Assembly: GCA_019264575.1 (NCBI GenBank)
Contig: JAHUZV010000010.1
Coordinates: forward strand, 18,013-82,012
Reading direction: 5' to 3'
Origin: Vulcanococcus sp.
Lineage (GTDB): Bacteria; Cyanobacteriota; Cyanobacteriia; PCC-6307; Cyanobiaceae
DNA: 64,000 nucleotides
Position numbers and translations under genes: made by a program. Under the pieces are notes generated by a model, which searched no databases, was not told the DNA's origin, and worked only from the letters and a program-made list of their open reading frames with translations. Each line of letters begins with the position of its first letter. Positions within the stretch are counted from its first letter, which is position 1. This document shows, piece by piece, positions 56,201 through 63,864 of the stretch.

Positions 56201-59200
56201 TGCCGACCGATCTGGGCTATGTGCAGATCGCCCAAACCAACAAAGCCTTTGCGGGCCTGCGCTACGACGGCGCCATCCAGTCTTGGGGACACACCGCTTC
56301 GGGCGGACTGGGTGCGCCCACCGACAGCGGCTACACCCGGCTGTTCTCCAATGGCTCTGCCTTCGCCGCCCTCAAGGCCAACGGCAGCATTGTCTCCTGG
56401 GGAGCCGACAACGCCGGCGGCAGCGGCGAACCCACGGACACGGGCTACAGCCAGATCTTCACCAACAGCGAGAGCATGGTGGCCTTGAAGACCGACGGCA
56501 GCCTGGTTGCCTGGGGCAACTCGGCGACCGGTGGCTCCAGCGCCCCCACCGGCACCGGCTACGTCACCATCACCGCCAACGCCACCGCCTTCGCCGCCCT
56601 GAAGGGTGATGGATCGCTCTGGGCCTGGGGCAACAGCACCAATGGCGGCCTGCAGCCCACCCTGCCCACCAACAACAGCTACACCGCCATCTATTCCAAT
56701 CCCAACGGCTTCGCGGCGCTGCGAGCCGATGGCACCATCGCCACCTGGGGCAACACGCTCGCGGGCGATGTGCTCTTCACCGGCGGCAACAACTTCGTCA
56801 GCATTGCGTCTAACAGTGGGGCCTTCGCGGCGCTGCGGGCCGATGGCACCGTCACGGCGTGGGGCAATTCATTCAAGGGCGGCACCGGCACCACCGGCAC
56901 CGGCTTCACCGCCCTCTATTCCACCGATAGCGCCTTTACGGGCCTAAAGGCCGATAGCTCGATGGCCTCATGGGGCAACAAAGTCGCTGGCGGCGATAGC
57001 ACGCCCGCTGGGACAGGTTATATCACGATCGTTTCCAACCCCCAGGCGTTCACCGCCCTCAAGAACGATGGCACGGTCGTCTCGTGGGGGAACGCCAGCT
57101 TCGGCGGCAAGGCCAAGGCGCCCGCGGGCAGCCTTTTCACGCAGGTCTTCTCAACCTCTTCGGCGTTCGTCGCCCAAAAAACCGATGGCAGCCTGGTGGC
57201 CTGGGGCAACTCCACCTCCGGCGGCTCAGGCGTGCCCACGGCCACGGGCCTGACAGTCAGCTCGGCCCGGGCGGCGATCCCCTATCAGCCAGCGGGCACC
57301 AGCGGCGAACTGCCCACCGCCTACCTGGGCAAGCCGATCGGTCCGGACGGCGGCGCCGGCCCCGCGGCCTATCAGGTGGGTGCCTACAGCCAGGGGTCCT
57401 ACTCCCGCATCACCGCCGGCGCCTTGCCGGGAGGATTGGCCCTCGACGCAGCCACCGGGTTCCTGTTCGGCACGCCCGCAGGCCTGGCGGGCACCTACAC
57501 GTTCACCATCACCACCACCAGCGCGGTGGATTCAACGGTCCAGGCGTACACGCTGGATGTGAAAGATCCGCTGGCGGTGATTGCGCCCAACCAGCGGGTG
57601 GGCAGCGGGGCGAGTTTTAGTAACGGGACGGGCCAATCCGCCAGAAACCAAACCGCGTTTGCCGCGTTAAAAACCGACGGGTCGATCACCGCGTGGGGTG
57701 ACAGCACTGCGGGTGGCAGTGGCGCGCCGACCGGCACGGGCTTCACCCAGATTTATTCCTCCGGCTCTGCCTTTGCCGCCCTGAAAGCCGACGGCTCGAT
57801 CACCGCCTGGGGAAGCACCAGTGCCGGTGGCAGCAACGCACCAACCGGCACGGGCTACACCCAGATTTATTCCACGGGCAGTGCGTTTGCCGCGTTAAAA
57901 GCCGACGGCTCGATCACCACCTGGGGCGATGCCACTTACGGAGGCACCGGCGGTGCAACCGGCACCGGTTTCACGCAGATGTATTCCTCCGGTCGTGCGT
58001 TTGCCGCTTTGCAGGCTGACGGTGCCATCACCGCGTGGGGCGATGCCAATTACGGCGGCACCGGCGCTCCCACCGGCACGGGTTATACGCAGGTTTATTC
58101 CACGGGTTCAGCGTTTACCGCCCTGAAAGCCGACGGCTCGCTGACCGCGTGGGGCAGCAACAGTTCCGGTGGCACCGGCGCACCCACCGGCACGGGTTAC
58201 ACGCAGGTTTATTCCACTGGCTCAGCCTTTACCGCCTTAAAAGCCGACGGCTCAATCACCGCCTGGGGCAATACAGCGAATGGTGGCAGCGGCGCTCCAG
58301 TTGCCGCAGGCTTTAAGCAGGTGTTTTCCAACACCAATGCATTCGCGGCATTGAATGGAAACGGGACGATTACAGCTTGGGGCTCTAGCCTGCATGGAGG
58401 CAAAGGTGCACCAACCACCTCGGGCTATAAGGAGATTTATTCCACCGGCAACGCGTTTGCCGCGTTGAAAGCCGACGGGTCAATCACCGCCTGGGGTGAT
58501 AGCAGTTCGGGTGGCACAGGCGCGCCAGCGCCCACGGCCACAGGCTTCACCAAGATTTATTCCAGCGAAGGTGCGTTTGCCGCATTGACAGCCGATGGCT
58601 CGATCACGGCATGGGGCGGTAGCGGTTTTGGTGGCAGCGGAGCGCCTGCCGGCACGGGCTTCACGCAGATCTATTCCACAAATAGTGCTTTTGCCGCGCA
58701 GAAAGCCGACGGGTCGATCACCGTCTGGGGCAGTGCCGCTAACGGTGGCAGCGGCGCGCCAGCCGGAAGTTTCGCCACCGTGCAATCGGCCCTGGTGAGC
58801 GATCCCGAGTTCGCCGCCTTCCCGGCCAACTCCGCCCTATCCACCAAAGCGAACCTGCCCTTTTTCGCCAACCTGGGGGCCCAGGGCGTGGGCTCTCGCT
58901 ACGAGATCGCGGTAGGCAACCTGCCAACCGGCCTCACGCTGGATCCCACCACCGGAGTGCTGAGCGGTATTCCCACGGCTTCAGGCAACTACTCGTTCAT
59001 TTTGGCGGCCTCCAATCCTGCTGGCGTTGACACGCAAGTCTTCAACTTGGCGGTGGATGCAAATGCCACTGCCCCAGTGTTCGTTAGTGCCAAAACAACC
59101 ACTGCCAAGGTAGGCACATCAAGCCAGTTCCAAGTCAGCGCTCAAGGCACTGGCGTGAGTTATGCCCTTTCAAAAGGCACGTTGCCCTCGGGGCTCACAC

Positions 59201-62200
59201 TGAATGCCTCCACGGGTCTGATCTCCGGAACACCGGCAAACGTCACCAACGGAACCCCGAGCGGTGGTATTCACACGCTGGTGATCACGGCCACCAACAA
59301 CGCTGGCAGCACCACACAGGATTTCACGCTCACACTGAATCAAGCGCCAGAGATCACCAGCACGGCCTCGCTCAACGGCACACCCGGGGCGTCGGTGAAC
59401 ATCAAGCTGGACGCAACCGGTTTTCCTAAACCAACCTTCAAGGTCGTCTCTGGAAGCCTGCCAAATGGCCTCAGTCTGTCCACCAGTGGTGAGCTGAGCG
59501 GTATTGCCAATGCCGCATCGCTTGGCTCAACAACATTAATCATCGAGGCCTCAAACAACATTGGCACCGCTGCCAATAAGACCTTCACCCTCACCATGGC
59601 CGCGATGGCGGCCACGGCGTTGAAGATCGTGGCCCCGTCTGCTGTGGTGAGCGGCAAAGCCAATACTGTCGAGGTTCAAGCTGTCGATGCCTACGGCAAC
59701 GTCGACAAAAACGCCACCGGCACGGTGACGCTCCAGCCGACAGGTGCGGGCAGCCTGGAACTCACGGGCAGCGGCGGCCTCACCGCCAACCTGATCAACG
59801 GCGTGGCCACCTTCCAGGGGCTGGTTTACAAGGCTTCGGCCGATAACGAAGAGTTCAAGTTAGGTGCCTCCGCCACCGGCTTGAGCAGCGCACCCACGCA
59901 GGTGATCGGCGCCGATGTTGTGGCAACCGAGTTCCAAATTCTTGGCACTCCCAGCGCCTCCACGTTGGAGTCAGGCGTCGCCAACAGCCTCAGCGGTCTG
60001 CGTCTGGTGGCCGTCGATGCCGCTGGACGCATTGACACCCAGTGGCTGGGCAGTGGTCAAACCGTCAAGCTCACCCTGACGAAGCCAAACGGCACATCAC
60101 TGCTTGGGTCCGTCAACGCACTGGCGCTCGCCAGCGGCAACGCCCTGAGCGATACAGACACCAACGCCACCACGATCACCCTGGGCAGCAATGCCATCCG
60201 CGCCGATGGAAGCATCGATCTGGGCGCGCTGCAGCTGCAATACACCAATCCAAGCGGCACGACCACCGAGGCCCTGGCGCTGAAGGCCGAACGCATCGGT
60301 GGCAGTGACCCAGTGCTCACAGGAGTGCTGTCATCGAGCCTCACGAGCAGCAGCACGGTTGCTACCAACAGTGCTCCTCAGCTCAATCTGGATCTAGCGA
60401 ATGCGCCAGCGGCATACAGCGAAAACGGCACGGCCATCGCGGTTGTTGGTTCTGGCGCCAGCGTCAGCGACGCTGACACCACCCTGCAATCGCTGCAGGT
60501 GGCGATCACGAATGTACAAGTGGGTGATCTGCTGGCGTTGGCGACCACACCCAGCGGATTAACGGCGAATTACGACACATCCAGTGGCTTGCTGTTGATC
60601 AAGGCGTCTGCCAACGCATCACCAACGCTGGACGACTTCACCAGCGCCCTGAAGGAGGTGCGCTACTCCAACAGTTCCGAGAACCCCAACACCACGCCGC
60701 GCCAGATCACGGTGACGGCCAATGACGGCAGCGGCCTCTCCAGTGCAACCGGCACGGCTACCCGCACCCTCACGGTGAGTGCAGTCGATGATCCAACGAC
60801 CCTCACCAACCTGCCGGGCTCGATCAACGCAACGGAAGACACCCAGGCGCCGCTGAATCTGGGCTCTCTGGTGCTGAGCGATCTCGATAGTGGCGATACA
60901 CAGCAAACGCTGACCCTGTCAGTCACAAAGAACGCCGCGCCCAGTGGCAGCCTCAGCGCCAGCAACGGCCCAGGCGTCACCGTCACCGGCAGTAACAGTG
61001 CTCAAGTCAGCCTCGAGGGCACGATTAGTGATCTCAATAACTATCTGAGAACCAGTGGAGTTCTGAACTTCACGCCCGCCAGCAACGCCAATGGCAGCCA
61101 TGCATTGAGCTTTGCCGTGGTTACTGGCGGTAGCAGCCAGAGCCTCGGCAGCACGACGATCAACGTGGCGCCAGTGAACGATCCAGGGGTGTTCAGTGGT
61201 GTTCCAGCCGCCGGCAGTGTGGCGAGCCTGCGCCATGGCGTGGCCACAACCCTGCAGAGCTTGATCGGCAATACACCGATCAGCGTGGCTGATTTAGACG
61301 TCGATCAACACGCCAACCGAGGTGCTGCCGGCCGCACGGATCTCACCCTCACCGTCACCAACGCCAGCCTGGCTGGCCTGAGCGATGGTGTTCAGAACGG
61401 CGGCGCCACGCTCACGATCAACAGCGCCACGAGCTGGCTGGTGAATGGCACATTGGCGCAGATCAATGCGGTGTTGGCCGCTCCAACAATCACGCTGCAA
61501 TCGGCAACGGCCGGTGCAGTGAACTTGAGCCTGCAGCTGAACGATGGCTCAAACGTCACTGGATCCACCACCACTGCAGCTGTTCAGTTCCTGGCAGCCA
61601 GCGATCCCATTCTCATCAACAGCGCCAGCAGTTCGGCCCGTTCGATCAGTGCAGGTTTTGACGAAAGCCTGAGCTTCCTAACGATCACCGATCCCGATGC
61701 CGGCAGCAATCCGCAAACCTTCACGCTGTCGATCAGTGATCCCGGCAATGCAGCCACACTCTCAGGCTTAACGGATGCCAATAGCGGAACCAGTGGCATT
61801 CAGCTCACTGGAACCGCAGCCCAGATCAATGCCCAGCTGGCTGATGGCCGCTACAAGGCATCAGCACTGGGGAGCTCCAGCCTGCAACTGAGCCTCAGCA
61901 ATGGTCTGGCACCAGCGATCAACAGCACCGCCAACTTCACGGGGAGCAATCCGCTTCCCACCCTCACCCAGATCAGCAACCTCACGGGAGCCAAGGAAGA
62001 TCAACCGTTTGCGATCTCCTTCTCCGATCTTGCAGCCGTCGCCAATGACGCTGATCAGGGCGGCAGCGTCGAAGGCTTCGTCGTCAAGGCTGTCAGCAGC
62101 GGCACCCTCAAGATCGGCACCACAGAGCAGCTTGCCACGCCTTGGGCAGCGAACACGAACGACAAGATCACACCGATCCTCAACGCCTATTGGAACGCAG

Positions 62201-63585
62201 CTGCCAACGCCAACGGAACTGGCGGCAGTGCAATCACGGCCTTCACCGTGACAGCGCTGGACAACAGCAATGGCGAATCCACCACACCTGTTGCCGTGAA
62301 AGTGGAGGTGAGCCCGGTGAATGACACACCGAGCATTGCTGGCCTTCCCGTTGGTGGCAGTTCTGTAAGCACCGGTATCAGCAGCGCCCTGGCCGATTTC
62401 ACCGTTGCCGATATTGACAGCAACGCTCTGACGCTGACTCTGCGGCCAGTGAACGGCAGCATCGGTGGCTTGACTGATGCCGAAAACAACCGCGAAGGCA
62501 TTCAGCTCAGCGGCACTGCAGCGCAGATCAACACAGCTATTGCCGCTGCAACATTCACGGCTGCAACCAGTGGGGCGGCCTCAATCAAGTTGCAGCTTGA
62601 GGATGGTGGTAGCGAAACCGTCTCAGACGTCTACAACCTCACGGCCACTGCAGTTAATAATCCGCCGACCCTGAGCACCCCTGGCTCCACGCGCAACATC
62701 ACCACGGGCGTGAGCGATGCGCTGAGCTACATCACCGCCAGTGATAGCGACGCGGGTCAGTCATTGACATTGACCCTCACGGCAACTGGCGGAACGTTCC
62801 GCAACGTTGCCGATGCCGATCTCAACAGCGCCGGCTTTCAGCTGAACGGAACTGCCAGTGCGATCAACGCCGCACTGGCGGCGGGTTCGTTTGTAGCCAG
62901 TGCTGATGGAGCAGCCAACATCACTGCCAGTGTCACTGATGGGGTGATCACGACCCCTGTCAGTGCCACTTACAACCTGAACGCCAGCAACGCGGCCCCA
63001 ACCCTCACCACGGTGTCAGCGCTGAGTGGTGCAAAAGAGGATCTGGCGTTCACGATCACGGCTGCTGATCTGATGTCAGCAGCAAACGAGGCAGATCCGG
63101 GCGGCAACGTCGCCGGTTTTGTGGTCACAAGTGTGGATACCAACAAAGGCACGCTAAGGATCAACGGCAGTGTTTACGACGCTGCCAACAACAACCTGAT
63201 CAATGCTGACCGCAAGGCGGAGTGGACCTCGGCGGTTGCCAATAGCAACGGAGCGATTAGCGGCGCCTTTATGATCAAGGCGATCGACGATAGCAATCAG
63301 ACCTCAAGCTCTGCCGTAGCTGTCACGATCAATGTGGCGGCGGTGAATGATGCGCCGGCAGCGAATGGGTCGAACTACAGCATCTCAACCAACGAACTTA
63401 CCCCCACAGCAGGCGTAGTCGTCAGCACACTGCTGTCGTCTGGTCGCGGCACAGATATAGACAACGCCAATCTCGGCGTTGCTGTCACGGCCTTCAACGG
63501 GCGAGGCGCCTGGCAAGTTTCAACCACCAACGGCTCCAGCAGGACTGCACTTGGAACCTGTCAACCAGCAGCGCCCTGCTGTTGA
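50269..63585 (+). CDS. giant DUF4347 / RCC1-like repeat / cadherin-like surface protein, frame broken at its 3' end
   Basis: The open frame codes for 4438 residues. Residues about 38-200 are a DUF4347 domain (ARVVVLDTAQEVMGQIGAAL, VVRVISHGEPGALFLAGQ, ILLYGCCVAATPEGRSFV), typical of cyanobacterial giant extracellular proteins; no signal peptide is seen, which fits type I secretion. Two beta-sandwich lectin-like segments follow (about 235-440 and 530-740), with Ig-like domains. Then four modules start at about residues 788, 1322, 1927 and 2439, each with ten RCC1-like repeats and a closing Ig-like domain. After residue 2840 come further Ig-like and cadherin/VCBS-like repeats (TLTLTVTNASLAGLSDG, GAKEDQPFAISFSDLAAVAN). 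The frame stops early because of a frameshift near 63555. The role is probably adhesion or surface structure. Confidence 0.9.
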   Translation: MPATVATLIASLSSVGLGGSRPCKDPCSSPPSTAAALAPDLVVLSPELVASVPQEELAGARVVVLDTAQEVMGQIGAALQAHPGTTVVRVISHGEPGALFLAGQRLSRETLRLQSAAMAGWRQHLAPGAEILLYGCCVAATPEGRSFVHLIAELTGAEVAASASLTGSAAKGGDLSLGYTTGPIGAITERFLQAWDQSGLILVAPVFTSAASANFSRTVAGSFAVAASGLPTYSIAPATLFESSFITLPSDWVLSNAQISGGSVALNPATPDTNGTLILPKLGTTSPGSFTASFDYTAGNVTVGGTKASGTSFNYGALSASTASALGMVGSNGLAVSFLEAYTKAGAVTTTVPSSVEVRWNGTPIASAPVSFGSGAKPVQIKLDAANLLMVSYDHAQVLNTNLSGLVNAADRSNWQFALGSANTSQNASSHSIDNLAIVTNGGLPAGLSLNPTTGEISGTPTAAASAGQHVFNLVATNADGATSQPFRLNLASGAPVFSSSSTQATLPGVPTTIAITAAGSAGPTTYSVAPQTLISTTLANAAALPAGAYINGTSRFNSGAIELTQNKNNQTSWVQFLGQGDQNPTPFTASFNYKVGGGTTVGGGGISFNYGNPGDHSKGLRVVITELPTSATSNANLEVAVWLNGLRVSGTTVANPFTGALYSSNTYLPVKLAMSAEGRLQVSVNNVLASDTTNVTGWQTTDKSLWAFGFTGTTGASNNNFHTIKDVVIGTNGVLPPGLTLDPATGVISGQLGIGTAVDPYVHVTATNAAGSTTQLVKLDVSASNTLPGQRPGTGTSLGGPDGLGATGEQFRNLSAFAALTTDGQVKVWGNTLNGGLQAEAPTGTGYTVITSNERAFAALKNDGSIVSWGFGANGATGEPTGTGYQMISASRDAFAAIKNDGSIVAWGNTANGGSFGTISTSSPTGTGYLRIFANGGGFTAQKSDGTIRAWGNSSSIGSGAPPVPPTTNFTRVTANGYQASTNSFGAFAGLDSKGSIITWGSTATAPTAGKPGSSGWQDIVPTAKAFAAIDSNGTIAAWGDSAFGGGSTSTSPTLTYLKAPTDSGYRQLYGNSSAFVAVRQDGSLAAWGNSINGGSGAPTGTGYTQVYSTLNSFAALKADGSISVWGSALEGGNIKVAPLATATGYTNLFSSQGAFAALKGDGSVTVWGDTSMGGTGGPTGTGWTEITSSGTAFAARKTDGSLYSWGSSLTGGTGAPTGSNYLTVQSPTLAKPYFPQAAGAPVNLAMNQTVPSQLFLGIQGDGLNFTITNGKLPGGLKLDAATGWIHGNPAEPGTFPLTINATSAAGSVTQNYTLRVESSLLPNQRQGTGAVYSIGSGTEVVNTNAYAGLTANGSIYAWGQGLVGGTGAPTGTGYTQITSNADAYAALKVDGSISAWGKSTSGGTGSSGVPTGTGYTKIYASRSAFAALKTDGSITAWGNTVTGGSGAPSGTGFTKIYTTTESFAAQKADGSITVWGDTANLGGKTPTGTGYTSITPNAGAYAALTSNGSITAWGNTGTGGSGAPAGTGYTKIFASPNAYAALKNDGSIAVWGATATGGTNAPTGTGFVDIWSSGTGFAALKTDGSLASWGASGANGTATPTGTGYTQVFSTQGSFAALKADGSIVSWGATLNDAGSGAPTGTGYTTIYSSQKAFAALKADGSITTWGHSDSGGSGAPAGTGYTQIFSRSSSFAAMKADGTVSVWGQLTQTSKWSSLVPFGSIQNATAVVPAREFGLTGNLPAARNGTSLATQALGMNGTAAYQVGANNGLGLGSAITAGSLPDGLSLNVATGYLEGTATKSGTSNFTVTTYNGSGQSSQAYSLTVTGSSTSTAAPTFSTAKPIGYANYAIGKPASYDLSAVATPTTVPLNYSRIAGTLPPGMTLQTNGTVAGTPTTPGTYQFTLAASDSKGVATQTFTIEVSGDTPNQRPGQYSAIAAGSSGSQGINESAFAALRPNGSIVTWGDSAAGGAGATGVPTDLGYVQIAQTNKAFAGLRYDGAIQSWGHTASGGLGAPTDSGYTRLFSNGSAFAALKANGSIVSWGADNAGGSGEPTDTGYSQIFTNSESMVALKTDGSLVAWGNSATGGSSAPTGTGYVTITANATAFAALKGDGSLWAWGNSTNGGLQPTLPTNNSYTAIYSNPNGFAALRADGTIATWGNTLAGDVLFTGGNNFVSIASNSGAFAALRADGTVTAWGNSFKGGTGTTGTGFTALYSTDSAFTGLKADSSMASWGNKVAGGDSTPAGTGYITIVSNPQAFTALKNDGTVVSWGNASFGGKAKAPAGSLFTQVFSTSSAFVAQKTDGSLVAWGNSTSGGSGVPTATGLTVSSARAAIPYQPAGTSGELPTAYLGKPIGPDGGAGPAAYQVGAYSQGSYSRITAGALPGGLALDAATGFLFGTPAGLAGTYTFTITTTSAVDSTVQAYTLDVKDPLAVIAPNQRVGSGASFSNGTGQSARNQTAFAALKTDGSITAWGDSTAGGSGAPTGTGFTQIYSSGSAFAALKADGSITAWGSTSAGGSNAPTGTGYTQIYSTGSAFAALKADGSITTWGDATYGGTGGATGTGFTQMYSSGRAFAALQADGAITAWGDANYGGTGAPTGTGYTQVYSTGSAFTALKADGSLTAWGSNSSGGTGAPTGTGYTQVYSTGSAFTALKADGSITAWGNTANGGSGAPVAAGFKQVFSNTNAFAALNGNGTITAWGSSLHGGKGAPTTSGYKEIYSTGNAFAALKADGSITAWGDSSSGGTGAPAPTATGFTKIYSSEGAFAALTADGSITAWGGSGFGGSGAPAGTGFTQIYSTNSAFAAQKADGSITVWGSAANGGSGAPAGSFATVQSALVSDPEFAAFPANSALSTKANLPFFANLGAQGVGSRYEIAVGNLPTGLTLDPTTGVLSGIPTASGNYSFILAASNPAGVDTQVFNLAVDANATAPVFVSAKTTTAKVGTSSQFQVSAQGTGVSYALSKGTLPSGLTLNASTGLISGTPANVTNGTPSGGIHTLVITATNNAGSTTQDFTLTLNQAPEITSTASLNGTPGASVNIKLDATGFPKPTFKVVSGSLPNGLSLSTSGELSGIANAASLGSTTLIIEASNNIGTAANKTFTLTMAAMAATALKIVAPSAVVSGKANTVEVQAVDAYGNVDKNATGTVTLQPTGAGSLELTGSGGLTANLINGVATFQGLVYKASADNEEFKLGASATGLSSAPTQVIGADVVATEFQILGTPSASTLESGVANSLSGLRLVAVDAAGRIDTQWLGSGQTVKLTLTKPNGTSLLGSVNALALASGNALSDTDTNATTITLGSNAIRADGSIDLGALQLQYTNPSGTTTEALALKAERIGGSDPVLTGVLSSSLTSSSTVATNSAPQLNLDLANAPAAYSENGTAIAVVGSGASVSDADTTLQSLQVAITNVQVGDLLALATTPSGLTANYDTSSGLLLIKASANASPTLDDFTSALKEVRYSNSSENPNTTPRQITVTANDGSGLSSATGTATRTLTVSAVDDPTTLTNLPGSINATEDTQAPLNLGSLVLSDLDSGDTQQTLTLSVTKNAAPSGSLSASNGPGVTVTGSNSAQVSLEGTISDLNNYLRTSGVLNFTPASNANGSHALSFAVVTGGSSQSLGSTTINVAPVNDPGVFSGVPAAGSVASLRHGVATTLQSLIGNTPISVADLDVDQHANRGAAGRTDLTLTVTNASLAGLSDGVQNGGATLTINSATSWLVNGTLAQINAVLAAPTITLQSATAGAVNLSLQLNDGSNVTGSTTTAAVQFLAASDPILINSASSSARSISAGFDESLSFLTITDPDAGSNPQTFTLSISDPGNAATLSGLTDANSGTSGIQLTGTAAQINAQLADGRYKASALGSSSLQLSLSNGLAPAINSTANFTGSNPLPTLTQISNLTGAKEDQPFAISFSDLAAVANDADQGGSVEGFVVKAVSSGTLKIGTTEQLATPWAANTNDKITPILNAYWNAAANANGTGGSAITAFTVTALDNSNGESTTPVAVKVEVSPVNDTPSIAGLPVGGSSVSTGISSALADFTVADIDSNALTLTLRPVNGSIGGLTDAENNREGIQLSGTAAQINTAIAAATFTAATSGAASIKLQLEDGGSETVSDVYNLTATAVNNPPTLSTPGSTRNITTGVSDALSYITASDSDAGQSLTLTLTATGGTFRNVADADLNSAGFQLNGTASAINAALAAGSFVASADGAANITASVTDGVITTPVSATYNLNASNAAPTLTTVSALSGAKEDLAFTITAADLMSAANEADPGGNVAGFVVTSVDTNKGTLRINGSVYDAANNNLINADRKAEWTSAVANSNGAISGAFMIKAIDDSNQTSSSAVAVTINVAAVNDAPAANGSNYSISTNELTPTAGVVVSTLLSSGRGTDIDNANLGVAVTAFNGRGAWQVSTTNGSSRTALGTCQPAAPCC
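52695..53947 (+). repeat. RCC1-like repeat module 1 (ten repeats)
   Basis: Ten tandem coding repeats, each with the core FAALK-x-DGSI-x-x-WG and a PTGTGY-type link, follow the opener LPGQRPGTGTSLGG. Unit length is about 36-45 codons and varies most here (repeats 3-6). The WG motifs read VKVWG, IVSWG, IVAWG, IRAWG, IITWG, IAAWG, LAAWG, ISVWG, VTVWG and LYSWG. Confidence 0.9.
54283..55440 (+). repeat. RCC1-like repeat module 2 (ten repeats)
   Basis: Ten repeats follow the opener LPNQRQGTGAVYSIG. The WG motifs read IYAWG, ISAWG, ITAWG, ITVWG, ITAWG, IAVWG, LASWG, IVSWG, ITTWG and VSVWG. The module closes with an Ig-like domain (AITAGSLPDGLSLNVATGYL) and one further Ig-like domain before module 3. 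Confidence 0.9.
56098..57264 (+). repeat. RCC1-like repeat module 3 (ten repeats)
   Basis: Ten repeats follow the opener TPNQRPGQYSAIAAG. The WG motifs read IVTWG, IQSWG, IVSWG, LVAWG, LWAWG, IATWG, VTAWG, MASWG, VVSWG and LVAWG. The closing domain is Ig-like (RITAGALPGGLALDAATGFL). Confidence 0.9.
57631..58785 (+). repeat. RCC1-like repeat module 4 (ten near-identical repeats)
   Basis: Ten repeats follow the opener APNQRVGSGASFSNG. The WG motifs read ITAWG, ITAWG, ITTWG, ITAWG, LTAWG, ITAWG, ITAWG, ITAWG, ITAWG and ITVWG. Neighbouring units are much more alike in DNA than in modules 1-3, for example the two adjacent units at about 58060-58270, and codons such as TTA, AAA and TTT are more frequent. 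This suggests recent expansion or gene conversion. Confidence 0.9.
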
Positions 63586-63864
63586 GCAGCAGCACCCAGG
63601 TGCGTTATGTGCCTGACGGCACTGGCAGCGAAAGTGGAGCCTCGATCAGCTATCTCGCCTGGGATGGCAGTGATAGCAATACCGCAGGCAGCAGGGTTGA
63701 CACCACGTTCAACGGTGGTGCCAGCGCTTTTTCCAGTGCCACCAATACGGCCTCGGTGACCGTGAGTATTGCCGATGATCCTCTAACCCTGAGCTTATCC
63801 CAGCCAGCCGCAGTTACTTATATTGAAAATGATCAGTATCTTCTCGATACTGGATTCATACTAG
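63558..63864 (+). pseudogene. continuation of the giant gene in a shifted frame
   Basis: From 63558 the sequence continues the giant protein in another frame: LSTSSALLLSSSTQVRYVPD, then GASISYLAWDGSDSNTAGSR and VTVSIADDPLTLSLSQPAAV, ending in TYIENDQYLLDTGFIL. This is typical cadherin/VCBS-like sequence. Adding one A in the GGAAC at 63553-63557 (to GGAAAC) would join the frames. It ends where the IS5-like element starts. Confidence 0.85.

Noticed and set aside
57631-58785. Regular DNA repeats that could suggest a CRISPR array
   Set aside because: The period is over 100 bases, the units are in-frame coding repeats and there are no short identical repeats with unique spacers.
50856-61574. Many minus-strand frames within the giant gene, up to 274 codons
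   Set aside because: They mirror the repeat units of the plus-strand gene and have no start signals or motifs of their own.
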